Origin: Legionellales bacterium
Lineage (GTDB): Bacteria; Pseudomonadota; Gammaproteobacteria; Legionellales; Legionellaceae
NCBI GenBank assembly: GCA_027449905.1
Contig: DAIDKT010000011.1
Coordinates: 26,064 to 90,063 of the forward strand
Length of the DNA stretch: 64,000 bases
Direction: 5' to 3'
Shown here: positions 1 through 8,912 of the stretch, piece after piece
Position numbering within the stretch: position 1 is the first letter of the stretch
How the letters are laid out: the number at the start of each line of letters is the position of its first letter
Notes under the pieces: model-generated
What the model was told of the DNA's origin: nothing
Database searches by the model: none
The model's input: the letters and a program-made list of their open reading frames with translations, nothing else
Program-made: the position numbers and the translations under genes

Positions 1-3000
1 CATGATGAACCAAGCCTTGCCTGGATATTTCAAGGGATCTATTCGCCACTTAAAGGACTTAAACTAGCCCACATTGCAGCAAATTTATTTTTGCGCCATC
101 AACAAGCATATAAACAAGCACATGATTTTGTGTTGTTACCCCGGTCGGGTTCCTATATGCCGGAGAAAGACGGTATACCTCATGGTTACGGTCCTGCCGT
201 CGTCAATGCCTTTACCGATTGGTTAAAAGCAGAGGATCTCCGAGCCAAAGTATGGCAAATGGATTTAATTTTAGAACGGAAAGGATATCCAGGTTTTGTT
301 TCAGATCGCAGTTTGTTTAGTCCTGAGCAAGGCTTTTTGGATCCGCGTAAAAAAGACGAAGGGCCTTTGCCAGGTATTTATCCCCCGGATTATCTTGAAA
401 CCATCCAACCTGGGCCTGGCTTTCGAAAAATGTTACGTCTCATCGAAGAGTACAGTCATGCAAACCCAACTACCTTAAGAGATTATTTTCAGATTGTCAT
501 TGATGAAAAACGATTACCCGTTCGTGCCAATGCGCTCGAAAAGCAAGCATCCATTCGAGCTCGCTTGTTCAGTGGCAGCATGAGCCAAGGCGCGTTGACA
601 GTCACAAACCCTGATAATCCCGAATTAATCGGCGCGCATGAGACCCTTACTCGTGGAATGAATGCCATTGGTGCGATGTCTGCCTCAGGTGAAGGGGGTG
701 AAGACCCAGGTGATTTACGATCGTACCTTTTATCTACAAGAAGCAAGCAAATTGCATCCGGCCGGTTTGGGGTCAGTGCTCGACAAATTGTTGAATCAAT
801 AGAGATGGAAATAAAAATAGGACAAGGAGCTAAACCTGGCGAGGGTGGTGAATTACCCGGAACAAAAGTATCGGTTCGTTTTGCAGCTCAACGCGGGGGG
901 TTGCCAGGCCTTAATTTTATCAGTCCACCACCCCATCATGATATTTATTCTATCGAGGATCTTGACCAACTGATTTATGACATTAAATCAGTTGCGCCTG
1001 GTGTCAAAGTCGCCGTAAAACTGGTTGCTTCAGAAGGCATAGATACCATCGCGGTCGGCGTTGTAAAAGCGGGCGCCGATATCATTAACATAGCTGGCAA
1101 CTCAGGTGGAACTGCCGCGGCGCAACAGTCAAGCATCAAGCATACGGGAATGCCGGCAGAATTGGCGCTGGTCTCGATTAATCGAGCGTTGATTCAATCA
1201 GGTTTGAGAGATCTTGTGCAATTACGTGTCAGCGGTGGATTCAAAACCGCCCGAGATGTGATCATCGCAGCGATTTTAGGTGCGGATTTGTTTGAGTTTG
1301 GCACAACGGCAATGCTCACACTGGGTTGCAAAATGCAGCGTACCTGCAATCATAGCTGCCAGCCTGGCGTAGCCACTGACGGACACTTATTCAAAGGGGA
1401 CCAACTCAACACGGAACGTTATTTCGTCAATTTGGCTGCGGCAATTCAAGAACTATTAGAATTGCTTGCCGTGGAGGATCTCTCTCAGTTGCGAGGGCGT
1501 GTGGATTTATTGCAGCGATCAGTCGCACCACTTGATTCATGTTTTGACTTATCAATCCTACTACAAAAAAACCAACGGCCTAGCTGGATTGATAATCATA
1601 GTATCTTACAAGCATTAGAGCGCCGTACAGCCAAAATGACCACGCGCCAACTCGAAGACCAATTGGCGAGTGTCATTGAACAAAAATTTGCTGAAAATCC
1701 AATGGCCAATATCGTACTGCCGCCCATCGTCCTGGATACAACGGTTCGCAGTTTTGGCGCACGTTTAGCGGGACGTTTTGTCGAACACTTGGAGAAATAT
1801 CCAGGCTCACACATTCAACTAAATACATCCGGCCCCGCTGGCCAAAGTTTCGGCTTTGTATTACCTCCAGGCCTTTCAATAACCCATCAAGGCTCAGTGC
1901 TCGATGGCTGTGTTAAAAGCATGACAGGTGGGATATTTGTTTTAAAAACCCCGTTCGAATCGCAAAAATACCGTGGTGATCATAATAGCGGTGGAGGAAA
2001 TGTCATGGCTTTTGGTGCAACTGGGGGCAAAATATTTGTTAACGCGATCGTTGGCCATCGATTGGGCGTGTTGCTAAAAGGTGCGGAGATTGTCGTTGAA
2101 GGCGCGGGAGATCTTGCGTTCGAATACATGACATCTGGAACAGGTATGATCTTAGGTCAAGCAGGACCTGGTCTTTGCAATAGCGCCATGGGAGGCATTG
2201 TATTTGTCTATGACCCACATCATAGCATCAATTACTCTGAGGATGTCCGCCCGGCAAATCCTGAGGAGCTGGCAGGTTATGAAACGGCTATTATCGGGTT
2301 GTTGAGAGATCATCTTGCAGCAACAGATTCCATCAAAGCACGTGAAGTTTTAGCAACATTTGATATCAATCACTTTAAAGTACTCATTCCCAAATCACTT
2401 GACTTGATCAACACACCACGGGCACTGATTGATGTTTTAAAAACCTACAAACTGCGTCAGTCTCCATTGACCTGCGGGATGCAAGCATGGCTCCAGCAAC
2501 AAATTCATACGTTATTCAATCCAGGAACATTATCGAAATTAACCTTAGAAAATCGACTGGCGTTACGCCAGTGCGTTCAATATAAACCGATAAAAGCACT
2601 ATTTTCTGAATTTTTACTAAAAAAACTATTTGAACGTCATCCAACAACTGCTGTTAAAAGCCCTCCCCCTTCACTCCTCGAGGTGCGCCCCAAAGCGCCT
2701 AAACATGAATCAACGGTAACTCAACGCTTGAGTAACATTGAGGGAGGATTGGACGAAGTGTTTGATGATGCATTACTGCACATCAACCGTTATGTTTCTG
2801 CATTGAATATCGATGCACAGGGTTGTTCTGGATGTCGCGCACAATCTTGTGCTGGGGGGGATAACGTAGAGACTGGCTGCCCCAGCGGCAAATCGATCAA
2901 TACCATCAATTCACTACTTAAACGTCTTCAATCACTGGAGCCAGGGATAGAGCTGAACTTGGAGCAATGGCGGGCTTTGCGCCAAGCATTTGAAGTGCAA

Positions 3001-4566
3001 ATCGAAGCCTCGCCCTTTATAGCATACACGGGAGCAGCTTGCCCGGCCCCTTGCGAAGATGCATGCACAGAGTCTATTCCAACCAGAGGTGACGCAAATC
3101 AGCTCAGAGGAGGAAAACCTGTTGGTGAACCAGTGCATATAAAAAATATAGAGTATTATTTATTTCAAATCGGTCGTAGTTTGGGATGGTTTGATGGAAC
3201 AAAAACCGATGTTTCAAGCCGTTTTGAGCATTATGAACAGGCGATGCAAGGGTTTAAGCCTGCGTTTCGCCAGAGACGGCGGCCGCATCAAGGCGACAAA
3301 CAGTTGATTATTATTGGATCCGGTCCGGCTGGGATGCAATTGGCGTTCGACGCCTTGCGTGAGGGAATCAAGGTTCGTATGTATGAAAAATCATCTACGC
3401 CTGGTGGCTTGTTGGCTGATGGTATCCCTGCCCATAAATTTAATAAGCGCTACATTGAGGAAGATTTCTTGCGTTTAAAAGCCTTGGGTTTGGAGTTACA
3501 CTTAAACAGCGATATTGTGTTTCATCCGCGGCTGCGAGAATATACCATTCAGAACGATCCCATGAGGAAGATCATTGCCAGCCTGCACAACGAGTCGCAA
3601 GTTGTCGCGCTTTGTGTCGGTTCCGGTTCACCCAAAAACCTACCAATTCAAGTAACAAAAAATCTGGGTATCAAACAAAAACAATGCATCATTCAAGCCG
3701 TTGATTTTTTAAAAGCTGCGAATAAGATTGCACAAGTGCTGGCTGATAATCCATCAATGACTGCGGATGCACGAGAAGATTTGATAACACAACATTTTCA
3801 AAGCATGGATCCCCGCGGTAAAAAAATTGTTGTGGTTGGGGGCGGCGATACGGCGCAAGATGTTATTCGCTGGGTCGCACGCTATTTTAATCAGTCACAT
3901 CACAGCTTATCCCGTGGATTAAATATTCTGGTCAGAGGAACAAAAAATCAAGAACGCGGCTTGCTGGATGCTTACCCGTCACCATCCCAAGCACCCACCA
4001 AAGAAAATACACTGTGCAAAGAAGAGGTGCAATACATTCAAGGAAAAACCAATCATTTGATCGAAGTGTCGAGTATCACCGCTCAGACTGATGATCGCTT
4101 GACATTACACGTCAAGCAATATGAATTCAAGTATCACAACGTGATTCGTTCTTACCCAGATTTGCGCCAATTAGCTCGTGGTTTGCCGCGAGAAGCACGA
4201 CCATTAGACCACGAAAAAACATCACATCATACCATTGCAAATGTTGATATGGTGATTTGTGCATTGGGGTTTTCTGATCCAGCAAAAATACCTATTGTGG
4301 CAGATAGTATGTCTGATAGACCGCATCATATCATGGTTGCTGGAGACGCCTCAGGCTCTGAAGCCAATATTATTGTAGGCGCACAGGCTAACGCACGTAA
4401 AACATGGCTTCAGAATAAAGATTTACTTGTCGCCCCCAACCCGATTCCTAAACTAAGCGGGCCCTTTACGCTATTTGATGCTAAAAAGAATATGAAAGCA
4501 GAGATCATAAAAGACACTGAACCAAAAAATTCATTGTCTTCAACAACCCAGTCTTTACCGCGGTAA
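1..4566 (+). CDS. Glutamate synthase, large- and small-subunit modules fused (5' end outside window)
   Basis: Makes glutamate from 2-oxoglutarate and amido nitrogen using reduced pyridine nucleotide. The frame is open to base 1 with no stop, so the start and any amidotransferase domain lie upstream. Numbering from the codon at 91: an FMN-binding synthase domain (about 140-480) with GAKPGEGGELPG and GNSGGTAAA signatures and cluster cysteines C413, C419, C423; a GXGXG beta-helix domain (about 545-730); then a GltD-like half with Fe-S cysteines C912, C915, C920, C930 and C984, C988, C992, an FAD site at G1076-G1081 and a second nucleotide site (VVVGGGDTAQD) near 1250. In enterobacteria the two halves are separate gltB and gltD genes. 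The cluster spacing C-x5-C-x3-C differs from the usual C-x5-C-x4-C. Family certain; fusion seen directly; cofactor preference not determinable. Confidence 0.9.
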   Translation, partial: HDEPSLAWIFQGIYSPLKGLKLAHIAANLFLRHQQAYKQAHDFVLLPRSGSYMPEKDGIPHGYGPAVVNAFTDWLKAEDLRAKVWQMDLILERKGYPGFVSDRSLFSPEQGFLDPRKKDEGPLPGIYPPDYLETIQPGPGFRKMLRLIEEYSHANPTTLRDYFQIVIDEKRLPVRANALEKQASIRARLFSGSMSQGALTVTNPDNPELIGAHETLTRGMNAIGAMSASGEGGEDPGDLRSYLLSTRSKQIASGRFGVSARQIVESIEMEIKIGQGAKPGEGGELPGTKVSVRFAAQRGGLPGLNFISPPPHHDIYSIEDLDQLIYDIKSVAPGVKVAVKLVASEGIDTIAVGVVKAGADIINIAGNSGGTAAAQQSSIKHTGMPAELALVSINRALIQSGLRDLVQLRVSGGFKTARDVIIAAILGADLFEFGTTAMLTLGCKMQRTCNHSCQPGVATDGHLFKGDQLNTERYFVNLAAAIQELLELLAVEDLSQLRGRVDLLQRSVAPLDSCFDLSILLQKNQRPSWIDNHSILQALERRTAKMTTRQLEDQLASVIEQKFAENPMANIVLPPIVLDTTVRSFGARLAGRFVEHLEKYPGSHIQLNTSGPAGQSFGFVLPPGLSITHQGSVLDGCVKSMTGGIFVLKTPFESQKYRGDHNSGGGNVMAFGATGGKIFVNAIVGHRLGVLLKGAEIVVEGAGDLAFEYMTSGTGMILGQAGPGLCNSAMGGIVFVYDPHHSINYSEDVRPANPEELAGYETAIIGLLRDHLAATDSIKAREVLATFDINHFKVLIPKSLDLINTPRALIDVLKTYKLRQSPLTCGMQAWLQQQIHTLFNPGTLSKLTLENRLALRQCVQYKPIKALFSEFLLKKLFERHPTTAVKSPPPSLLEVRPKAPKHESTVTQRLSNIEGGLDEVFDDALLHINRYVSALNIDAQGCSGCRAQSCAGGDNVETGCPSGKSINTINSLLKRLQSLEPGIELNLEQWRALRQAFEVQIEASPFIAYTGAACPAPCEDACTESIPTRGDANQLRGGKPVGEPVHIKNIEYYLFQIGRSLGWFDGTKTDVSSRFEHYEQAMQGFKPAFRQRRRPHQGDKQLIIIGSGPAGMQLAFDALREGIKVRMYEKSSTPGGLLADGIPAHKFNKRYIEEDFLRLKALGLELHLNSDIVFHPRLREYTIQNDPMRKIIASLHNESQVVALCVGSGSPKNLPIQVTKNLGIKQKQCIIQAVDFLKAANKIAQVLADNPSMTADAREDLITQHFQSMDPRGKKIVVVGGGDTAQDVIRWVARYFNQSHHSLSRGLNILVRGTKNQERGLLDAYPSPSQAPTKENTLCKEEVQYIQGKTNHLIEVSSITAQTDDRLTLHVKQYEFKYHNVIRSYPDLRQLARGLPREARPLDHEKTSHHTIANVDMVICALGFSDPAKIPIVADSMSDRPHHIMVAGDASGSEANIIVGAQANARKTWLQNKDLLVAPNPIPKLSGPFTLFDAKKNMKAEIIKDTEPKNSLSSTTQSLPR

Positions 4567-4696
4567 GGTATAGATGTTGTCGGCAAGAGGTGTTGGTTGG
4601 GACAACTATCGGGGATCGAGCGTGCCAGGAGGGCTTCTTGCGTGTTGGTGAAAGACCTCTACCCTGCTGCTTACACCAGTATCGTTTCTGCCAGGG

Positions 4697-5764
4697 TCAG
4701 TGAACCCGCTTCATCAAATATACGCCTAATGCACCACAGATAACCGTGGGTCCAAGGGCGGCTACCATAGAAGAAAATTGATAAATTTGACTTAAGGAAC
4801 CCAAAAAGTGATTCATAATGTAAAAACCAAAGCCAACAGTCGCCCCTAACAATAATTTTGATCCCATGGTCGATGAGCGTAATGGCCCAAAAATAAAAGG
4901 TATCGCAAGCATCATCATGACCATGGTGGTAAATGGCTGGGCAATGCGTTGCCAGTAAACCAATTTGTAATTTTGGGTCACTTGATGACTTAATTGTTGG
5001 ATCTTGATAAATTGATGTAATTCAGGCAACGTCATTTCATCCGGTTCATTCGAGCTGATATTTAAAAGGCGAGGTTTTAATGAAAGCTCCCAAATCATTT
5101 CTTCTTGATGATAGGTCTTGGTCCGGTTTGCTTGCAATTCGGTTGTCTCAATGCCATGGGCCAACCAATGCCCATCCACATAATTTAAAGTCTGAATATA
5201 TCGAATATACTGTAATTGATGCGCTTCATTAAAATGAAATTGCTGAATGTCTTTCAATGTACTGGGATACACTTGACCGATCGCAATAAAATCATCATGA
5301 TGTCTTAACCAGAAGCCCTGCGCGGTTCGTAATGCTTGCCCCGCTGACATGGCTTGTATTTTATACTCGTTCGCTAATAATACCAATTTGGGCAGGACAA
5401 TCTCTCCTAGCAACGTCATGAACATGATTAAAATGACTGCGACTTTAAAGATAATGAATGTAACCTGACCAATTGATAAACCAGCGGCGCGCATAACAAC
5501 CAGCTCACGATGATTTGCCATGATACCAAGCCCAATCAAACCTCCCAACAAGCTGGCCATGGGGAAAAACAAATATACCTGATAGGGCGTTCCCAACAAA
5601 ACGCACATCACCGCTTGCGCAATGCCATACTCTCCTTTCCCTAAATCGCCGATTTGATTGACAAATAAAATAAAAATTTGCAGACCAGTTAACATGGATA
5701 TGACTAATAGAATAGCAGCGAGTACCGTTTTGATGATATAACGTTCGACCAATTTTAGTCTCAT
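4697..5764 (-). CDS. lptG: LPS export ABC transporter permease LptG
   Basis: Inner-membrane half of the LptB2FG extractor that feeds lipopolysaccharide to the periplasmic LptC-LptA bridge. The protein (355 residues from the chosen start) opens with an N-terminal membrane segment, has further segments around 50-120, a periplasmic beta-jellyroll in the middle and three C-terminal membrane helices, the YjgP/YjgQ arrangement. I chose the ATG at 5764 (MRLKLVERYI), because it overlaps the lptF stop in an ATGA junction and aligns with LptG N termini; the frame is open 26 codons further upstream but that part is read from inside lptF. Translationally coupled to lptF. Confidence 0.93.
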   Translation of the reverse strand: MRLKLVERYIIKTVLAAILLVISMLTGLQIFILFVNQIGDLGKGEYGIAQAVMCVLLGTPYQVYLFFPMASLLGGLIGLGIMANHRELVVMRAAGLSIGQVTFIIFKVAVILIMFMTLLGEIVLPKLVLLANEYKIQAMSAGQALRTAQGFWLRHHDDFIAIGQVYPSTLKDIQQFHFNEAHQLQYIRYIQTLNYVDGHWLAHGIETTELQANRTKTYHQEEMIWELSLKPRLLNISSNEPDEMTLPELHQFIKIQQLSHQVTQNYKLVYWQRIAQPFTTMVMMMLAIPFIFGPLRSSTMGSKLLLGATVGFGFYIMNHFLGSLSQIYQFSSMVAALGPTVICGALGVYLMKRVH

Positions 5765-6840
5765 CTCACCATCCTTGCTCGCCGGAGAAGCCACAAACCA
5801 AGTAGGGAAACCAGAAGATGTAACCACCACATCCCCAACCAAACCGGTATTTTGCCATCACCAATCCAATCACGCGAAATAAACATAAAATTGGCATAAA
5901 CAACACACAAAACAACTGCCGGTAGCAACTTTTCGTATTTTCCACCACGTGGATTGACTCGACTTAAGGCCACCCCAACCAACGTTAACGGCAAAAGCAT
6001 CAACGGAATTGAGATCCGCCATTGTAATTCAGCTGCTTTTTTTAAATCAGGATTATTCAATGGCCACAAGTCCATAAAAGGTACCGTTCTGATATCATGT
6101 TTCACCGCAATATGCGGGTGAGGTAATCGGGCTTGATATTGTTTAAAGTGAGCCACTTCATAATCAGCTTGTCCAGCAGTCCCTTGATATTTTTGGCCTT
6201 GTTCTAAAACCAAATAATTTTCACCTGAAAGATGATCGTTTTTTACGCGTGCTTTATCCGCCCACACAATGTCCCAATGCAAGCGCCCCTGTTGACTAAT
6301 GTTTCTTGCTAAAAAAATGTGACGGGCTTCTGTGTGCTGGCTATTCATTGATTCAACGTAAAAAACATCTAAATCACCTTTAATAGCCCGAAAGCGACCT
6401 GGAACAATGGTTTGTATCAATGTTTGGATACCTGTTGTTTGTAGTAATTGTGCACGTTCAAATGCGATTCGAGGGGTGATAGAAATCATAAAAGCAGTCA
6501 AACAACCAACCACCGATGCCATCACTAAACTATGCCGAAGTAACCGCCCATCACTAAAGCCACAGGCAAATAATACCGTCATCTCACTTTCGCTATATAA
6601 GCGCCCGTACGCCAAGAGCAAAGCAAAATAAAAACCCAGCGGGAGTAATAAAGCCAACAAATTAGGTAGCTCAAGCATCATTAATTTTACCACCAGCATA
6701 CCAGGGATCACACCGGTCGCCGCACGGTTGAGATAAATAATGACTTGATTACTCATAAAGATAAGTACCAAAATGCTGGTCAAAGCAAGCAAAGTAATCA
6801 ATACCTCTTTGGCCAAATAGCGGAAGATGACTTGTGGCAT
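5761..6840 (-). CDS. lptF: LPS export ABC transporter permease LptF
   Basis: Partner of LptG in LPS extraction from the inner membrane. It has 359 residues with the YjgP/YjgQ fold: an N-terminal helix (about 10-32), two helices near 50-125, a periplasmic domain (about 130-260) and C-terminal helices (about 270-355). The start MPQVIFRYLAKEV matches the family N terminus (E. coli MIIIRYLVRE). The gene sits 6 bases downstream of the DUF2520 gene and overlaps lptG by 4 bases, so all three are probably co-transcribed. In many gammaproteobacteria lptFG lie beside pepA instead; here they follow truB. Confidence 0.93.
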   Translation of the reverse strand: MPQVIFRYLAKEVLITLLALTSILVLIFMSNQVIIYLNRAATGVIPGMLVVKLMMLELPNLLALLLPLGFYFALLLAYGRLYSESEMTVLFACGFSDGRLLRHSLVMASVVGCLTAFMISITPRIAFERAQLLQTTGIQTLIQTIVPGRFRAIKGDLDVFYVESMNSQHTEARHIFLARNISQQGRLHWDIVWADKARVKNDHLSGENYLVLEQGQKYQGTAGQADYEVAHFKQYQARLPHPHIAVKHDIRTVPFMDLWPLNNPDLKKAAELQWRISIPLMLLPLTLVGVALSRVNPRGGKYEKLLPAVVLCVVYANFMFISRDWIGDGKIPVWLGMWWLHLLVSLLGLWLLRRARMVR

Positions 6841-6846
6841 GTGCTA

Positions 6847-7662
6847 TTATCCTGAATAAAGCGAACGAGTTGCCTCGACCAAAAAGGCATATAGCGCTTG
6901 TTGTTGCGGGTTATTAAAAGCAGCTAAATGCAAATTGATAACCGCCGTATCTCCACGCTGCACAGGGCCCGTCAGGGCATCTCGAGGTTGGCTCACTTTC
7001 TCTATATTACTGATGGTACCGTGCATCAGACTGTGAATCAAGGATCGCGCTGTTTCGCCTTGGACACCCGCTTCATTCAAACAAAGAAAAGCATGTTGTG
7101 CCAACGTGACTAAATAGTTAGAGGCAAAAACCGCAGCGGCATGGTACATCGCTTTTTTATCCTTTTGAATCACATGCATGATCGAGCCAATCTCGGCAAA
7201 TATCTGCCACAAAACCCTCAAAGCCCCCTCATCACCCTCCAGTGCGCAAAAAGTTCCTGGGTATTCCTCGACACTGCGCGATGATTGCTGAAAACTACGC
7301 ATGGGGTGAACACTGGCAATCAAACAACCTTTCTCCTTCAAAGCCAGTAAACAATCTGAAGACAATGAGCCACTACAATGAAAAATGATATCATTTTGTT
7401 GAAGCGATTGATTGTTAAAAAGAGAATGACAGATGGACGATATCACATCATCAGATGTGGTTATCATCGTCATCTCAGCGTGTGGTAAATCTGCTATATG
7501 TTGGTAATATTGGCCTTCACCGATAAATCCAATCGCATCTACAGCATGTTGTTCAGTGCGATTATAAACACCGGCAATTTTCACCAGTTGCTGTTTCACA
7601 AACAAATGGGCGATAGTTTTAGCAACCTTGCCAGTTCCTATAATATTCATCGAAATGGTCAT
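6847..7662 (-). CDS. Rossmann-fold DUF2520 oxidoreductase-like protein
   Basis: A 271-residue protein with an N-terminal NAD(P)-binding Rossmann domain (IGTGKVAKTIAHL, residues about 7-20) and a C-terminal helical DUF2520 region resembling the dimerisation domain of ketopantoate/pyrroline-5-carboxylate reductases. The segment HCSGSLSSDCL followed by SVHPMRSF (about 95-125) is a family signature. The physiological substrate of this family is not established, so I give no function beyond a likely NAD(P)-dependent reductase. Its start overlaps the truB stop by 4 bases (ATGA), which fixes the start and implies translational coupling with truB. Confidence 0.85.
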   Translation of the reverse strand: MTISMNIIGTGKVAKTIAHLFVKQQLVKIAGVYNRTEQHAVDAIGFIGEGQYYQHIADLPHAEMTMITTSDDVISSICHSLFNNQSLQQNDIIFHCSGSLSSDCLLALKEKGCLIASVHPMRSFQQSSRSVEEYPGTFCALEGDEGALRVLWQIFAEIGSIMHVIQKDKKAMYHAAAVFASNYLVTLAQHAFLCLNEAGVQGETARSLIHSLMHGTISNIEKVSQPRDALTGPVQRGDTAVINLHLAAFNNPQQQALYAFLVEATRSLYSG

Positions 7663-8561
7663 TTTTTCTCTTTTAGTCTTTTGGCTTTCAATACCCCTAT
7701 TTCAGTCCATTCCCCAATTCCGATAAAATCGCAGCCATTTTCATATAATTGTACGCAACCGACTGCACCATCAGAACTCACATCAGCAAGCACCCGGCCT
7801 TGATATATCATGCGTGCTTGCTCAGCGCTTAGGTCAACCCGTGGCATGGTTTGAATTGCATACTCCATGGGCAGCAAACAATCCATTAATTGATTGTGAT
7901 CTTTGGTGGCTAGATCGTCTAAAGTGTACATTGGATCTTGTTCAAATCCTGCGGTGTAAGATCGATGCAATTGCGTTACATGCGCGCCGACCCCAACATA
8001 ATGGCCAATGTCCTCAACCAAACTTCGAATATAAGTCCCTTTACTACACCGAACCCGCAATCTCATCACCTGACCATCAAAATCAAGTAATGTTAATTGA
8101 TGAATTAAAATTTGGCGTGGTTTTCTATCAATGGTCACACCTGCTCGTGCTAATTTATATAGGGGTTGACCTTGATGTTTTAAAGCCGAATGCATAGGTG
8201 GTATTTGCTGAATAGGACCTCGAAACGAAGATAAAGCATCTTGCAAAGTTGCTTCAGAGAGATTAAATTGGTCGGTCGAAGAGATGACTGTGCCCATGGC
8301 ATCACCAGTATTCGTTTGAATACCAAACAGCCCCGTCACCTCGTAACATTTATCAGCATCCAGGATAAACTGCGATAACTTGGTGGCTTCCCCGAAACAG
8401 ACGGGTAACATCCCTGTTGCCATTGGATCTAAACTACCAGTGTGCCCCGCCTTTTTAGCATGGAAGAGATGTTTAACTCGCTGCAAAACCCCATTAGACG
8501 TGAGTCCTTGTGACTTATTGACCAACACGATCCCGTTTATATCGCGTTTACTCATCTTCAT
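7659..8561 (-). CDS. truB: tRNA pseudouridine(55) synthase TruB
   Basis: Converts U55 in the T loop of elongator tRNAs to pseudouridine and acts as a tRNA folding chaperone. 300 residues. The catalytic aspartate lies in [15 protein letters not shown] (about residues 39-53), and GxVx-type substrate loops follow ([33 protein letters not shown]). A C-terminal PUA-like tail is present (about 230-300). The gene start overlaps the end of rbfA; ATG at 8561 and ATG at 8555 are both possible. It belongs to the conserved rimP-nusA-infB-rbfA-truB cluster. Confidence 0.96.
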   Translation of the reverse strand: MKMSKRDINGIVLVNKSQGLTSNGVLQRVKHLFHAKKAGHTGSLDPMATGMLPVCFGEATKLSQFILDADKCYEVTGLFGIQTNTGDAMGTVISSTDQFNLSEATLQDALSSFRGPIQQIPPMHSALKHQGQPLYKLARAGVTIDRKPRQILIHQLTLLDFDGQVMRLRVRCSKGTYIRSLVEDIGHYVGVGAHVTQLHRSYTAGFEQDPMYTLDDLATKDHNQLMDCLLPMEYAIQTMPRVDLSAEQARMIYQGRVLADVSSDGAVGCVQLYENGCDFIGIGEWTEIGVLKAKRLKEKK

Positions 8562-8904
8562 CAGATGGATTCACTTCATCGATCAAACGACTCAAGCGCA
8601 TCCCATATTCAATCGACTTGTCATGTACAAAATGCAATTGCGGAACAGTTCGCAGCGTAACAGTTCTGGCAAGCGCGGATCGCAAATAGCTGGCTGCTGT
8701 ATTCAAAAGCGTCTCGGTTTCAACTGGATCACCATTAAATACAGTAAAGTATACTTTAGCGTGACCCAAATCTTTCGTTACTTGCACCCCAGAAATAGTA
8801 ATGAACCCCGATACCCGTGGATCCTTAATTTCTTGTTGAATAATTGATGCCAGCTTTCGCTGCATCATTTCTGCAATGCGGTCCGTTCGTTTAAAATCAC
8901 TCAT
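8548..8904 (-). CDS. rbfA: 30S ribosome-binding factor RbfA
   Basis: Small KH-fold assembly factor for the 30S subunit, needed for 16S rRNA 5'-end maturation and growth in the cold. 118 residues with family signatures [20 protein letters not shown] at the N terminus, [29 protein letters not shown] in the centre and [21 protein letters not shown] near the C terminus. It lies 8 bases after infB and overlaps truB by 14 bases, so all three are one transcription unit. Confidence 0.96.
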   Translation of the reverse strand: MSDFKRTDRIAEMMQRKLASIIQQEIKDPRVSGFITISGVQVTKDLGHAKVYFTVFNGDPVETETLLNTAASYLRSALARTVTLRTVPQLHFVHDKSIEYGMRLSRLIDEVNPSDEDE

Positions 8905-8912
8905 GCTCTATT

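Noticed and set aside
7814..8197. 127-codon plus-strand frame inside truB
   Set aside because: Antisense shadow of a conserved enzyme; composition and lack of a start signal argue against a real gene.
8380..8847. 155-codon plus-strand frame across truB and rbfA
   Set aside because: It crosses two well-supported conserved genes on the opposite strand, and its translation shows no recognisable domain.
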